Source: Mycolicibacterium neworleansense
GTDB taxonomy: Bacteria; Actinomycetota; Actinomycetes; Mycobacteriales; Mycobacteriaceae
Direction of reading: 5' to 3'
Length of the DNA stretch: 64,000 nt
Assembly (NCBI RefSeq): GCF_001245615.1
Contig: NZ_CWKH01000002.1
Span: forward strand, 1-64,000
Below the pieces are notes generated by a model. It did no database searches. It saw only the letters and a program-made list of their open reading frames with translations, and was not told the origin of the DNA. The translations under genes and the position numbers were made by a program. This document shows, piece after piece, positions 7,202 through 15,497 of the stretch; positions within the stretch are counted from its first letter, which is position 1; each line of letters begins with the position of its first letter.

Positions 7202-8811
7202 TGCTCCGCCTTCTCTTCTACCGCCGGCGCCTGGTCGTAGCCCTCCAACAGCCGCGCGGTCAGCTTCTCGAACTCATCGCCCCAACCGGAGTTGTCGGTA
7301 CGGGCCAGCCCGCCCAGCTCGACGTTCACCGTACCCGCAGTCGCGGGTTGGATCCGAACCCAGATGCGGCGCCGACGCACCACCAACGACACCAGCAACC
7401 CGGCCATCATCGACATGGCGAACACCAGCACCCAGACCTGGGCCGGGTCGTGCGAGACCTGCAGGTTGACGAACGGCACCGCGCCGTCGAACCGGACCTT
7501 GGTGCCGTCGTCGAGCCTCGTCTCTTCACCTTGCACCAGGTTGACGCGGGCCGCCTTGGTCAGCTGCTTGCGATCGATCAGCCGGGGATCGAGCGAGAAC
7601 AACGACTGCGGCCGGCCGGTGTCCAGCCCGGTGTCGCCGCGGTAGATGTCGATGGCCACGGCCGGGTCGTTGAGCGCGGGGAAGCTCGACGACAGCAGGG
7701 TGCCCTCGAGTTCCTTGGTCGGTGCGAACAGGCCCTGGATCGCGATCTGGTGCTTGCGGCGCTCGTCGGCGTCGGGGTAGGTGCCCGCGGGCGGGTCGAT
7801 CCGGACGACGCCCGAGGACAGCAGCGTCGTCGCTTCGTCGGGCCGCCACTGGATGGTCTGGCTGCGCTGCTGACCGTCGGGGAAGGTCACCGTGAACGAC
7901 GGCGCGTAGCCGTGCCCCTGCAGGTACACCCGGTCGCCGCCGATGCGCAGCGGGTGGTTGACCTCCAGACGGTAGGACCGCCAGGTCTCGGCGGCCAGAT
8001 CCTCACCGGACTGGTAATCGATGTCGGCGGCGAACGACAGCGCCTGACCCGTGGGCAGATAATGCGCATCGAAGTTGTTGACGCGCAGGCAGATCGGGGT
8101 CAGCGAGGTGCCGTCGACGGTATTGCCGGCCCGGAACGAGTCGAAGGCCGCCGGGGAGGCGGTGCAGAATCCGGGGCCGCCGTCGGCGATGACGATGACG
8201 TTGCCCTCGTAGCCGAACAGCTTGCCCGCAGCCACCGCCGCCAGCAGACCGAGCAACGAGAAGTGGAAGACGATGTTGCCGAACTCGCGCAGATAGCCCT
8301 TCTCCGCCGAAATCTCGGTTACCTCGGCGCCTTGCTTGCGGGTGACCTTGCGCCAGCCCTTCAGCCGCTGCGTCACCTTCTCGGCGACCTCGTCGGCGTC
8401 GCCGGCCACCTGCTCGGCATGGTGTTTGGGCAGCCGGCCCAGATTGCGCGGCGCCGGTACCGGTACCGCCCGCAGGCTGCGGAAATGCTCGATCATCCGC
8501 GGCGTCAGGCAGCCCACCAGGGAGATGAACAGCAGCACGTAGATGGCGGTGAACCAGAAGCTGGAGAACACATCGAAGGCCTGCAGGCGGTCCAGCCACG
8601 GTCCCAAGGTGGGATGGGCGGCCAGGTACTCGTCGACCTTGGACTCGTTGAGGCTGCGTTGCGGCAACAAGGCACCCGGGATCGCCGCCAGCGCCAGCAG
8701 GAACAGCAGCACCAGCGCGGTGCCCATCGAGGTCAGGGTCCGCCAGGTGTTCCGCACCAGTGCGACCACACGAGAGAACACTCCAGGGCGCCGGGTTTCG
8801 GCGTCGGTCAT
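7198..8811 (-). CDS. resB: Cytochrome c biogenesis protein ResB
   Basis: A 537-residue protein of the ResB family: three N-terminal helices (LTSMGTALVLLFLLALAAIP near 25-45; FWFTAIYVLLFISLVGCL; IVFHFSLLGLLAAVAAGKLFG), a large extracytoplasmic domain, and a final helix VWVLVFAMSMMAGLLVSLVV followed by a basic RRRR stop-transfer. ResB and CcsB together hold and transfer haem to c-type cytochromes such as the bcc complex subunit QcrC. It overlaps ccdA and ccsB by 4 bases at each end, so translation is coupled. Orthologue of Rv0528. Confidence 0.93.
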   Translation of the reverse strand: MTDAETRRPGVFSRVVALVRNTWRTLTSMGTALVLLFLLALAAIPGALLPQRSLNESKVDEYLAAHPTLGPWLDRLQAFDVFSSFWFTAIYVLLFISLVGCLTPRMIEHFRSLRAVPVPAPRNLGRLPKHHAEQVAGDADEVAEKVTQRLKGWRKVTRKQGAEVTEISAEKGYLREFGNIVFHFSLLGLLAAVAAGKLFGYEGNVIVIADGGPGFCTASPAAFDSFRAGNTVDGTSLTPICLRVNNFDAHYLPTGQALSFAADIDYQSGEDLAAETWRSYRLEVNHPLRIGGDRVYLQGHGYAPSFTVTFPDGQQRSQTIQWRPDEATTLLSSGVVRIDPPAGTYPDADERRKHQIAIQGLFAPTKELEGTLLSSSFPALNDPAVAIDIYRGDTGLDTGRPQSLFSLDPRLIDRKQLTKAARVNLVQGEETRLDDGTKVRFDGAVPFVNLQVSHDPAQVWVLVFAMSMMAGLLVSLVVRRRRIWVRIQPATAGTVNVELGGLARTDNSGWGDEFEKLTARLLEGYDQAPAVEEKAEQ

Positions 8812-9587
8812 ATCGGCAGCCTCACATCACTGACGAACGCGTCGCGTACCCACGACACGAAGTCGTTCCACAGACCCGTCACGAGTGCGGCGCCGACCAG
8901 GATCAGCAGCACCCCGCCGAAGATCTGGATGGTCCGGGTGTGCCGACGCAACCAGCCCAGGCCGGTCACCGCCCGCGCCGAACCCAGGGCCAGCAGGACA
9001 AACGGGATGCCCAGCCCCAGGCAGTACGCCAGCACCAGCACCACCCCCCGGGCCACAGTGGCGCCGTCGGTCGCCGAGGCCACAGCGATCACCCCGGTCA
9101 GCGTCGGCCCCAGGCACGGGGTCCAGCCCAGCGCGAACACCGCGCCCAGCAGCGGGGCCCCCGCCATCGTCGACCACTGCCGCGGCGCGAACCGGGCCTG
9201 ACGTTGCAGAGCCGGGATGAACCCGACGAACACCAGCCCCATCACGATCGTGACGACCCCGCCGATGCGTTGCAGCAGAAGCTGATTGGCGATCAGCGTC
9301 GTCGTCATCCCGAGAACCGCCACCGCACCGAGCAAAAACACCACGGTGAATCCGGCGACGAACAACGCGGCCGCGCCGGCCACCCGCCACCGCGCGGTCT
9401 TGACGCCGATCGCGCCCGACACGGCGTCGGACTCGTCGACCCCGACCACCGCGGCCAGGTAGGACAGATAGCCGGGCACCAGCGGCACCACGCACGGCGA
9501 CGCGAACGACACCAGCCCGGCCAGCACACTGATCCCCAGCGCCAGCAGCACCGGCCCGGCCGCGGCGATCTCGGCGAATCCGGTCAT
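8808..9587 (-). CDS. ccdA: Thiol-disulfide electron carrier CcdA
   Basis: A 259-residue, six-helix membrane protein of the CcdA/DsbD family, which passes electrons from cytoplasmic thioredoxin to extracytoplasmic ResA-like proteins. Key cysteines are visible in SFASPCVVPLVPGYLSYLA (TM1, near residue 33) and ALGWTPCLGPTLTG (TM4, near residue 155), each in the family's Pro-Cys/Cys-Pro context. It overlaps the ResA-like gene and resB by 4 bases on either side. Its role here is to keep apocytochrome CxxCH thiols reduced. Orthologue of Rv0527. Confidence 0.93.
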   Translation of the reverse strand: MTGFAEIAAAGPVLLALGISVLAGLVSFASPCVVPLVPGYLSYLAAVVGVDESDAVSGAIGVKTARWRVAGAAALFVAGFTVVFLLGAVAVLGMTTTLIANQLLLQRIGGVVTIVMGLVFVGFIPALQRQARFAPRQWSTMAGAPLLGAVFALGWTPCLGPTLTGVIAVASATDGATVARGVVLVLAYCLGLGIPFVLLALGSARAVTGLGWLRRHTRTIQIFGGVLLILVGAALVTGLWNDFVSWVRDAFVSDVRLPI

Positions 9588-10207
9588 GGTGTGCGCGCCC
9601 CCGGTACCGCGGTCGGCTCCGACGCCAAACGCTCCACGACCGGCTGCAGGTCCTCGGCGAGCAGCTCACGCAGGAACACCGCGGCCACCCGGTGCTGACG
9701 GTCCAGCACCACGGTCGACGGGATCACCGTGGTCGGATACTTGCCGCCGAACGCGATCATGGTGCGCATCGCCGGGTCGTAGATGGAGGGGAAGGTGACT
9801 TTGCGGTCAGTGACGAAATCGACTGCGGCGTCACGATTGTTGTCACGCACGTCGATGCCCAGGAACGCCACGCCCTTGTCACGGGTGGCGTCGTACACCT
9901 TCTGCAGCTGGCCGATCTCGGCCCGGCACGGCCCACACCACTGGCCCCACACGTTGATCACCACGACCTTGCCGGCGAAATCCTCCAGCGAGATGGTCGT
10001 GTTCGGATCGGTGAGCTCCGGCCCGCTCAGTTTTCCTGGGGTGCCACGTTTTTCGGGCGGGTCGTAAAAGATGTCCGTCTTGCCGCCCGGGGCGACGAAC
10101 TCGAAGGTGCCGCCCTGGGCGACCGCGTCGTCACCGGTTGAGCATCCGGTGAGCAGCACCAGCCCTGCCAGCACCGCCGCACTCACCCGGGCGACCAACA
10201 ACTTCAT
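9584..10207 (-). CDS. ResA/TlpA-like thioredoxin lipoprotein
   Basis: A 207-residue membrane-anchored thioredoxin. Residues 1-22 are a lipoprotein signal ending LLTGC (lipidated Cys22). The catalytic motif is WCGPC at 90-94, within VVINVWGQWCGPCRAEIGQL, and the fold continues with FLGIDVRDN and the cis-Pro region VIPSTVVLDR. It should reduce the disulfide in apocytochrome c so that haem can be attached, taking electrons from CcdA, whose gene overlaps by 4 bases. Its own start abuts the stop of the histidine phosphatase gene. Orthologue of Rv0526. Confidence 0.92.
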   Translation of the reverse strand: MKLLVARVSAAVLAGLVLLTGCSTGDDAVAQGGTFEFVAPGGKTDIFYDPPEKRGTPGKLSGPELTDPNTTISLEDFAGKVVVINVWGQWCGPCRAEIGQLQKVYDATRDKGVAFLGIDVRDNNRDAAVDFVTDRKVTFPSIYDPAMRTMIAFGGKYPTTVIPSTVVLDRQHRVAAVFLRELLAEDLQPVVERLASEPTAVPGARTP

Positions 10208-10822
10208 TCAGATTCCCCAGGGCTCCGTGTAACCCCATCGGACCAGCATGGCGTCATCGAAGGTGAACGACGTGATCGACGACAGGTCGCACAACCGGCT
10301 GTTCGGCAACGGCAGATGAGCCAGCTTGCGCCCGGTCATCGCCCGGCGCAGTGTCTCCACCGGCAGCTGGTGACTGACGCAGACCGCCTCGTGCCCGGCC
10401 GCCTTCTCCCGGGCGCGATGCATGGCGGCCATCATGCGCGGGGCGATCTCCGTGTACGGCTCGCCCCACGACGGCTTGGCGGGGTTGCGCAGCAACGGCC
10501 AGTTCCTCGGGTCGCGCAATGCGCCGTCGCCCGGGGCCACCCGCTTACCTTCGAACACGTTCCACGACTCGATGAGATCGTCGTCGGTGTCGATCGACAG
10601 GTTGTGAATGTCCGCGATCGGCTTGGCGGTCTCCTGAGCACGCTCCAGCGGCGAGGCCACCACGTAGACGATGTCCTTCCCGGCCAGCCAATCCGCGGCG
10701 GCCCGGGCCTGAGCCTGTCCCCGATCGGACAGGTGGTAGCCGGGCAGCCGGCCGTAGAGCACCTTTTCCGGATTGAACACCTCGCCGTGACGCATCACGT
10801 GCACGGTCGTTCTGACGCTCAT
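10208..10822 (-). CDS. Histidine phosphatase (phosphoglycerate mutase-like)
   Basis: A 204-residue member of the histidine phosphatase superfamily. The phosphohistidine motif is [20 protein letters not shown] (RHG at 11-13), the second half has [16 protein letters not shown] with the catalytic His, and [16 protein letters not shown] is typical of GpmB/cobC-like phosphatases. It lacks the features of a true 2,3-bisphosphoglycerate mutase, so a small-molecule phosphatase role is likelier. It overlaps hemL by 4 bases and is followed directly by the ResA-like gene. Orthologue of Rv0525; substrate unknown. Confidence 0.88.
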   Translation of the reverse strand: MSVRTTVHVMRHGEVFNPEKVLYGRLPGYHLSDRGQAQARAAADWLAGKDIVYVVASPLERAQETAKPIADIHNLSIDTDDDLIESWNVFEGKRVAPGDGALRDPRNWPLLRNPAKPSWGEPYTEIAPRMMAAMHRAREKAAGHEAVCVSHQLPVETLRRAMTGRKLAHLPLPNSRLCDLSSITSFTFDDAMLVRWGYTEPWGI

Positions 10823-12135
10823 GCCGTTGCCTCCGCCGCGGCGCGGGCCGCCCCCGGCAACGCCTCGGCGATCCGCTCGAACGCCTCGTCATCCAATGCC
10901 GCTGAGACGAACCAGGTTTCGAACGCGCTACACGGCGGGTAGACCCCGGCCTCCAGCAGTGCGTGGAAGAACGGCGGGAAACGCCAGGTCTCGGTGGCCT
11001 TGGCCGCGGCGAAGTCGTTGACCTGCTCGTCGGTGAAGAACACGCTCAGCATGTTGCCCGCACGCTGTACCCGGTGGGCCACCCCGGCCTCGGTCAGCGC
11101 ACCGGTGAGCAGGCCGGCCAGCCGGTCGGCGTTGGCATCGAGCCGCGCGTAGGCGGCGTCGTCGGCGTGACGCAAGGTGGCCAGGCCGGCGGCCATCGCA
11201 ACCGGGTTACCGGACAAGGTCCCGGCCTGATAGACCGGCCCCAGCGGCGCGAGCCGCCCCATCACCTCGGCACTGCCGCCGAACGCCGCGGCGGGCAGTC
11301 CGCCGCTCATCACCTTTCCGAAGGTGAACAGGTCGGCGTCGACGGGATCCAGCCCGTACCAACCGGCCCGGCTCACCCGGAAACCCGTCATCACCTCATC
11401 GAGGATCAGCAGTGCCCCATGGGCCGCGGTGATCCGGCGCAACGCCGCGTTGAAACCGGGCAGCGGGGCCACCGTGCCCATGTTGCCCGGACTGGCTTCG
11501 CTGATGACACAAGCGATCTCGTCGCCGAACCGGCCGAAGATCTCCTCCACCGCGACGACATTGTTGTACGGCAGCACGATTGTGTCGGCCGCCGCCGCGC
11601 CGGTGACGCCGGGTGAGGACGGCAGGCCGAGAGTGGCGACGCCCGAGCCGGCATCGGCCAGCAGCGCGTCGCTGTGCCCGTGGTAGCAGCCGGAGAACTT
11701 GATGATCTTGGCGCGGCCGGTGTAGCCGCGGGCCAACCGGATCGCGCTCATCGTGGCCTCGGTGCCCGAGTTCACCAGACGCAACCGCTCGACGGGAGCC
11801 ACCCGATCGATGATCTCGGCGGCCAGTTCGGTCTCCGAGGGCGTCGGGGCGCCGAAGCTCAGCCCGCCTGCCGCCACCTTCTGCACGGCCTCCACCACCG
11901 CCGGGTGGGCATGACCGAGCAGCATCGGGCCCCACGAGCAGACCAGGTCGACATAGCGGTTGTCATCGGCATCGGTCAGCCAGTAGCCCTTGGCCGAGGT
12001 GATGAACCGGGGGGTGCCGCCAACCGAATTGAAGGCACGCACCGGTGAGTTCACTCCACCGGGGATAACTGCGCAGGCGTCGGCGAACAGCTGGGCCGAT
12101 CGCTGAGTGTGCGGTTCGTCAACACGCATGGCCAC
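10819..12135 (-). CDS. hemL: Glutamate-1-semialdehyde 2,1-aminomutase
   Basis: A 438-residue PLP enzyme that converts glutamate-1-semialdehyde to 5-aminolevulinate, the second C5-pathway step after HemA (also in this window). PLP-lysine is K274 in [17 protein letters not shown]; other signatures are [12 protein letters not shown] near residue 24, [14 protein letters not shown] near 123 and [10 protein letters not shown] near 244. The start may be GTG 12135 or ATG 12129, two codons in; neither has a strong ribosome site. It heads the run of overlapping genes down to ccsB, coupling haem supply to cytochrome c assembly. Orthologue of Rv0524. Confidence 0.95.
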   Translation of the reverse strand: MAMRVDEPHTQRSAQLFADACAVIPGGVNSPVRAFNSVGGTPRFITSAKGYWLTDADDNRYVDLVCSWGPMLLGHAHPAVVEAVQKVAAGGLSFGAPTPSETELAAEIIDRVAPVERLRLVNSGTEATMSAIRLARGYTGRAKIIKFSGCYHGHSDALLADAGSGVATLGLPSSPGVTGAAAADTIVLPYNNVVAVEEIFGRFGDEIACVISEASPGNMGTVAPLPGFNAALRRITAAHGALLILDEVMTGFRVSRAGWYGLDPVDADLFTFGKVMSGGLPAAAFGGSAEVMGRLAPLGPVYQAGTLSGNPVAMAAGLATLRHADDAAYARLDANADRLAGLLTGALTEAGVAHRVQRAGNMLSVFFTDEQVNDFAAAKATETWRFPPFFHALLEAGVYPPCSAFETWFVSAALDDEAFERIAEALPGAARAAAEATA

Positions 12136-12186
12136 CAGTGTCCCAGTCGGGGCAACCGCGTCAACTACAGGGTGTAGTGGTCGCGG

Positions 12187-12573
12187 TCACCCGGCCGGCG
12201 TCAGCGCGAATACCGGATGATCGGCGTCGTCGGGCAGGTCACGGAAGTAGCCCTCCACCACCTTGCCGGCCAGCGGGCGGTAGGCCGCGATGATCGGCCC
12301 CCGCTGATCCACCGGAACCTCCGCGGCGAGGTAGCTGGTACCACCCAGTGTCACCTGCGGGTTGACCCGGATATTGCGCACCCATTGAGACTCACCACGG
12401 GTCGAGACGAGATATTTGACGCCGTCGACCTCGGGAACCACGACGGGAATCTGTTGCTGATGTTTGCTGACGCGGGTGGTGACGGTGAGGGTCTCGCTAT
12501 GGCCGACACCGGTGGCCATCGCGATCCGGTTGAACACTGCGCGAACGAACCACGGGGGCTTGAGGTAGGCCAT
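12187..12573 (-). CDS. Nitroreductase-family F420-dependent (Ddn-like) protein
   Basis: A 128-residue split-barrel protein of the deazaflavin-dependent nitroreductase family. It has the family pattern KYLVSTRGESQWVRNIRVNP (about 53-72), where GxSxWxRNxRxNP binds the F420 or flavin phosphate region. Such enzymes use reduced F420 to reduce quinones or nitro compounds; several paralogues are usual per mycobacterial genome. Likely the Rv0523c counterpart. Its ATG at 12573 lies only 14 bases from the divergent paralogue's ATG at 12588, so their promoters must overlap. Confidence 0.8.
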   Translation of the reverse strand: MAYLKPPWFVRAVFNRIAMATGVGHSETLTVTTRVSKHQQQIPVVVPEVDGVKYLVSTRGESQWVRNIRVNPQVTLGGTSYLAAEVPVDQRGPIIAAYRPLAGKVVEGYFRDLPDDADHPVFALTPAG

Positions 12574-12587
12574 AACTCACGAGTTTG

Positions 12588-12977
12588 ATGGTGGACATGC
12601 AGTTACCGCAATCGCTGGCCCGGTTCAACCGTCATGTGACCAACCCCATCCAGCGCCTGTGGGCGGGCTGGGCACCGACATTCGGAATCTTGGAGCATGT
12701 CGGCAGGAAATCCGGCACGACCTACCGGACTCCGTTGAGCGTCTTCTCCACCGATGATGGCGTGGCCATCATGCTGACCTACGGCCCCGACCGGGACTGG
12801 TTGAAGAACATCACCGCAGCGGGTCACGCGCGCATCCGCCGCCACGGCAAGACCATCGAGGTCAACGCGCCGCGGGTGGTGACCAAGGCCGAAGCAGCCG
12901 AGCATGTGACCGGCGCGATGCGCCGCCCGTTCGCGCGGTTGCCGTTCGAGCAGGCCGTGCTGCTCAAACGGGTCTAG
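12588..12977 (+). CDS. Nitroreductase-family deazaflavin-dependent protein (second, divergent copy)
   Basis: About 129 residues with the Ddn/FDOR-B split-barrel pattern: HVGRKSGTTYRTPLSVF (about 38-54) and MLTYGPDRDWLKNITAAGHA (about 62-81), where YGxDxDWLKNI lines the cofactor site. It is a paralogue of, and diverges from, the gene at 12187-12573, though only distantly similar. ATG 12588 and ATG 12597 are both possible starts; no good Shine-Dalgarno is visible for either. Its 3' end overlaps by 14 bases a small ORF on the other strand. Substrate unknown; quinone or lipid reduction with F420H2 is the family role. Confidence 0.78.
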   Translation: MVDMQLPQSLARFNRHVTNPIQRLWAGWAPTFGILEHVGRKSGTTYRTPLSVFSTDDGVAIMLTYGPDRDWLKNITAAGHARIRRHGKTIEVNAPRVVTKAEAAEHVTGAMRRPFARLPFEQAVLLKRV

Positions 12978-13107
12978 TCGTCACCAGCTGGACCTGACCG
13001 GCCTGCGCATCGAGCCGGCGGTTCTGACGGATCACCACGCGTCGCAGACCCAGCAGTACCGCGACGGGTATCGCCATCAGCGTGATGACCTCAAGCATCT
13101 CGCTCAT
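12964..13107 (-). CDS. Possible 47-residue membrane peptide
   Basis: A short frame starting ATG 13107 and ending TGA at 12964: MSEMLEVITLMAIPVAVLLG, then LRRVVIRQNRRLDAQAGQVQ. One hydrophobic helix (about 5-21) followed by a basic, polar tail is a believable single-pass topology with the tail inside. It fills the gap between the Ddn-like gene and the WhiB gene and overlaps the former's stop by 14 bases. The only ribosome-site candidate is a weak GGCGGA. Treat as tentative. Confidence 0.4.
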   Translation of the reverse strand: MSEMLEVITLMAIPVAVLLGLRRVVIRQNRRLDAQAGQVQLVTTRPV

Positions 13108-13313
13108 CGCGGGTTCCGCCTATGGCGCCCGGGTGGAATCAGTGCGGCCATCGGTGTCTCGTCTCGCATAACTGCCGGTCTACTCCGGGCCCGGGCGCCC
13201 GTCGTCGATCTCAACGCTTTCTTGACGGCCCACGGCCGGATCCTTACGGGCCGGCCGACTGCGCACGTCAAAAGATCGTTCGGGAACTCGCTGCACCCGT
13301 ATGGAAGTCGTGA
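13108..13313. other. Intergenic region upstream of the WhiB gene
   Basis: About 200 bases without a convincing gene. It contains a TTGACG (about 13222) that could be a -35, and CGGCCGG-N11-CCGGCCG, a 7-bp inverted repeat around 13230-13256. A GGAAG ribosome site lies before ATG 13314. This is the probable promoter region of the WhiB regulator, but no clear -10 could be assigned. Confidence 0.35.
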
Positions 13314-13640
13314 ATGTGCGGCCCGGCCGGCACCGGGGCCGCTGGGATGGAATCCATGGCACATGACGACGCTCACGGCACGGTTCTCTGGCCGCACTGG
13401 CAACTGCACGCGAGGTGCCGGGGCATGGACGCGTCGGTGTTCTTCTCCCCGGAGGGAGAACGCGGGCGCGCCCGGCTGAATCGCGAACAACGGGCCAAAG
13501 CGCTGTGCCGGGACTGCCCGGTACTGACGCAATGCCGCGCCCATGCGCTGACCATCGCCGAACCCTTCGGCGTGTGGGGCGGGTTGTCCGAGGCCGACCG
13601 CAACAGCCTGCTGGATCCGAAACAGTCCGGAACCTGCTGA
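13314..13640 (+). CDS. WhiB-family iron-sulfur transcriptional regulator
   Basis: A 108-residue Wbl protein. The four cluster cysteines are C35 (HARCRGMD) and C65-x2-C68-x5-C74 (LCRDCPVLTQC), the helix-turn region is GVWGGLSEADR near 86-96, and the middle SVFFSPEGERGRARLNREQR is closest to WhiB3-like sequences. Wbl proteins bind a [4Fe-4S] cluster, sense NO/O2 or redox state and act with the primary sigma factor. ATG 13314 has GGAAG 6 bases upstream; internal ATGs at 13347 and 13356 are alternatives. No whiB gene stands here in M. tuberculosis, so this is an accessory copy. It precedes the MddA-like gene by 116 bases and may control it. Confidence 0.88.
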   Translation: MCGPAGTGAAGMESMAHDDAHGTVLWPHWQLHARCRGMDASVFFSPEGERGRARLNREQRAKALCRDCPVLTQCRAHALTIAEPFGVWGGLSEADRNSLLDPKQSGTC

Positions 13641-13756
13641 TTCAGCAAACTAGCAAAGCCCTGTTCACCTGCGGATTCAAGGTCTACGGTAGATAAGCCA
13701 CTACTGCGGTCGGCAGCAGGGCGCGGCATCTGTCCAATCGGTGGCAGGAGGTCACC

Positions 13757-14527
13757 ATGAAGCGCCTACTCATCATCGGTTATGGGGTCGCGAGCTATCT
13801 GACGTTCGTCGCGGCCTTCCTCTACGCGATCGCCTTCGTCGGCAATTTCGTGGTGCCGCGCACGGTCGACGCCGGTATCGCCGCACCGACCTCCGAGGCG
13901 GTGCTGGTCAACCTGCTGCTGCTGTCGGTGTTCGCCATCCAGCACAGCGTGATGGCCCGGCCCGCGTTCAAACGGATGTGGACCAAGGTGGTGCCGCAAG
14001 TCGTCGAACGCAGCACCTACGTGCTGCTGTCCAGCCTGGCGCTGTTCCTGTTGTACTGGCAGTGGCGCACCATGCCCGCGGTGGTGTGGAACGTGGAATC
14101 GACTGCGGGACGGGTGATCCTGTGGGCGTTGTTCTGGGTCGGCTGGGCGACCGTGTTCAGCTCGACATTCATGATCAACCACTTCGACCTGTTCGGGCTG
14201 CGGCAGGTGTGGCTGAACTGGCGCGGCCGGCCGTACCGCGAACTGGGTTTCCAGACGGTGCTGCTGTACCGGGTGATCCGCCACCCGATCATGGCCGGAT
14301 TCATCGTGGCGTTCTGGGCCACCCCGACGATGACGGCGGGCCATCTGCTGTTCGCGGCCGTCAGCACCGCCTACATCTTGGTGGCGATCCAGCTCGAAGA
14401 GCACGACCTGGTGGCCAACATGGGTGAACAGTATCGGGACTACCAGCACCGGGTCGCGATGCTGGCTCCGGGACTCCACCTCGGGCACGACACCCCCACC
14501 CCGAAGGTCAGACATCGGCCGGCGTAG
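13757..14527 (+). CDS. Methanethiol S-methyltransferase-like membrane protein (MddA/NnrU family)
   Basis: A 256-residue integral membrane protein with about five to six helices. The late segment VLLYRVIRHPIMAGFIVAFW (about 172-191) with RHP and the following EEHDLVANMGEQYRDYQHRV are the SAM-site signatures of the isoprenylcysteine methyltransferase superfamily; length and early helices (VNLLLLSVFAIQHSVMARP) fit MddA, which methylates methanethiol to dimethyl sulfide. AGGAGG lies 4 bases before the ATG at 13757. A strong intrinsic terminator follows 13 bases after the stop. The methanethiol assignment is by family resemblance; NnrU-like alternatives are not excluded. Confidence 0.75.
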   Translation: MKRLLIIGYGVASYLTFVAAFLYAIAFVGNFVVPRTVDAGIAAPTSEAVLVNLLLLSVFAIQHSVMARPAFKRMWTKVVPQVVERSTYVLLSSLALFLLYWQWRTMPAVVWNVESTAGRVILWALFWVGWATVFSSTFMINHFDLFGLRQVWLNWRGRPYRELGFQTVLLYRVIRHPIMAGFIVAFWATPTMTAGHLLFAAVSTAYILVAIQLEEHDLVANMGEQYRDYQHRVAMLAPGLHLGHDTPTPKVRHRPA

Positions 14528-14540
14528 CAGTCTGCCCAAA

Positions 14541-14586
14541 AAGCGGTCGGCCGCCGAAAAGCGGCCGACTGGCTTTTATTTTTTTC
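14541..14586 (+). terminator. Intrinsic terminator after the MddA-like gene
   Basis: A perfect 9-bp stem, GTCGGCCGC (14546-14554) / GCGGCCGAC (14561-14569), with loop CGAAAA, extended by AAGC/GGCTT pairing and followed by TTTTATTTTTTTC. A classic Rho-independent terminator, unusually canonical for a mycobacterium. Confidence 0.85.
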
Positions 14587-14636
14587 TGATGTATGGTCGG
14601 GCTCAGTGATTGTTTGCGAATGAAAAAGGAGCAACG

Positions 14637-14771
14637 ATGGCTGATAAATCCCAGGGGCGCATGCCCAAAAAACCCGCGATGACCATCAAGGAGCGACGGG
14701 CGGCGAAACGCACCAAGGCCGCCGAGGTCGGAGAGACGATTCCCAAGCGCAAGCGCCCGGACCGCGTCTAG
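14637..14771 (+). CDS. 44-residue highly basic protein
   Basis: ATG 14637 preceded by AAAAAGGAG (spacing about 5) opens a 44-codon frame to TAG at 14771: MADKSQGRMPKKPAMTIKER, then RAAKRTKAAEVGETIPKRKR. About a third of residues are Lys or Arg and there is no hydrophobic stretch, so it should bind nucleic acid or another polyanion. The upstream DNA is AT-rich with a TATGGT (14592-14597) that could be a -10, just past the previous terminator, so it is an independent small transcript. I do not recognise the family. Confidence 0.7.
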   Translation: MADKSQGRMPKKPAMTIKERRAAKRTKAAEVGETIPKRKRPDRV

Positions 14772-14947
14772 CCTGAGCTGCGGGGTTCTTCGCCCGCCGC
14801 CTGCACGACGCCGCACCCGCAGCACCGCATTCACCAACCAATTCGCAGCATTATTTTTTGGCGCGCCCAAACGCGGGAAATTGCCAAATTCAGCTTTCTC
14901 GATCATCGCGACAATGGTGCGAGTGACAATTGCCGGAAATAAACCCC

Positions 14948-14976
14948 GAACTGGCGGGAATTACGCCCGCCAGTTC
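14948..14976 (-). terminator. Hairpin spanning the PPOX stop codon
   Basis: An 11-bp perfect stem, GAACTGGCGGG (14948-14958) / CCCGCCAGTTC (14966-14976), with a 7-base loop. The minus-strand stop codon TAA (14961-14963) lies in the loop, and GGGGTTTATTT follows on the minus strand. Probably the transcription terminator of the PPOX gene, overlapping its last codons. Confidence 0.6.
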
Positions 14977-15449
14977 AACACTTCACCGGATCCGGCTGTC
15001 ATGACCGTCCCCGGCATGACCCGCAGCCGATAGGGCGTCAGACGTAACGCCGCGAACTGATCAGACGTCGGCCCGCCACTCCACTGCGGGATGATGTGGG
15101 GGTCATAACCCACCGGCGCCGGACCGTTGGCGAAGCGGTCCCAGACCTGCCTGCGGGTCTCGTCGTCGGTGTACCACTCCACCAGACAGTCCGCGGCGCA
15201 GGTGTCGTGGTTGGTGGTCCAGTAACTCACCGAGACGTGCGGGTGCACCGCCAGATGTGCCCGCTTGACGGGACTCGGCACGGTGGCAACCCAGCCGAAC
15301 AGATCGGTCCCGTCCCACTCCCAGATCGGGTGCAGGATGCGGCTGCGGGGTTGACCGTCGGCGTCGACGGTGGCCACCGACGCCCACACGATCTGGTGGG
15401 CCATCGTCACGAAGGCAGGGGCGATCTGTTCGAGCGGGGTCACAGTCAC
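14961..15449 (-). CDS. Pyridoxamine 5'-phosphate oxidase-family (PPOX) protein
   Basis: A 162-residue FMN-binding split-barrel protein. ASVATVDADGQPRSRILHPI (residues about 22-41) and the barrel strands DLFGWVATVPSPVKRAHLAVHP and VSVSYWTTNHD are typical of general-stress-protein-26-like PPOX proteins. Start GTG 15449 is preferred to the TTG at 15470 because a TACTGT -10 (15457-15462) lies 7 bases upstream, giving a leaderless mRNA. The final residues are encoded inside a terminator hairpin. Flavin, F420 or haem may be the cofactor; no specific reaction can be assigned. Confidence 0.78.
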   Translation of the reverse strand: MTVTPLEQIAPAFVTMAHQIVWASVATVDADGQPRSRILHPIWEWDGTDLFGWVATVPSPVKRAHLAVHPHVSVSYWTTNHDTCAADCLVEWYTDDETRRQVWDRFANGPAPVGYDPHIIPQWSGGPTSDQFAALRLTPYRLRVMPGTVMTAGSGEVLNWRA

Positions 15450-15497
15450 AACAGCCACAGTAGGCAACAAGTGACCTGCGACGGCGCCACTTGCCGG

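Noticed and set aside
7348..9201. 617-residue open frame antisense to resB and ccdA
   Set aside because: Low-complexity Gln/His/Arg/Gly composition and full overlap with well-conserved membrane genes.
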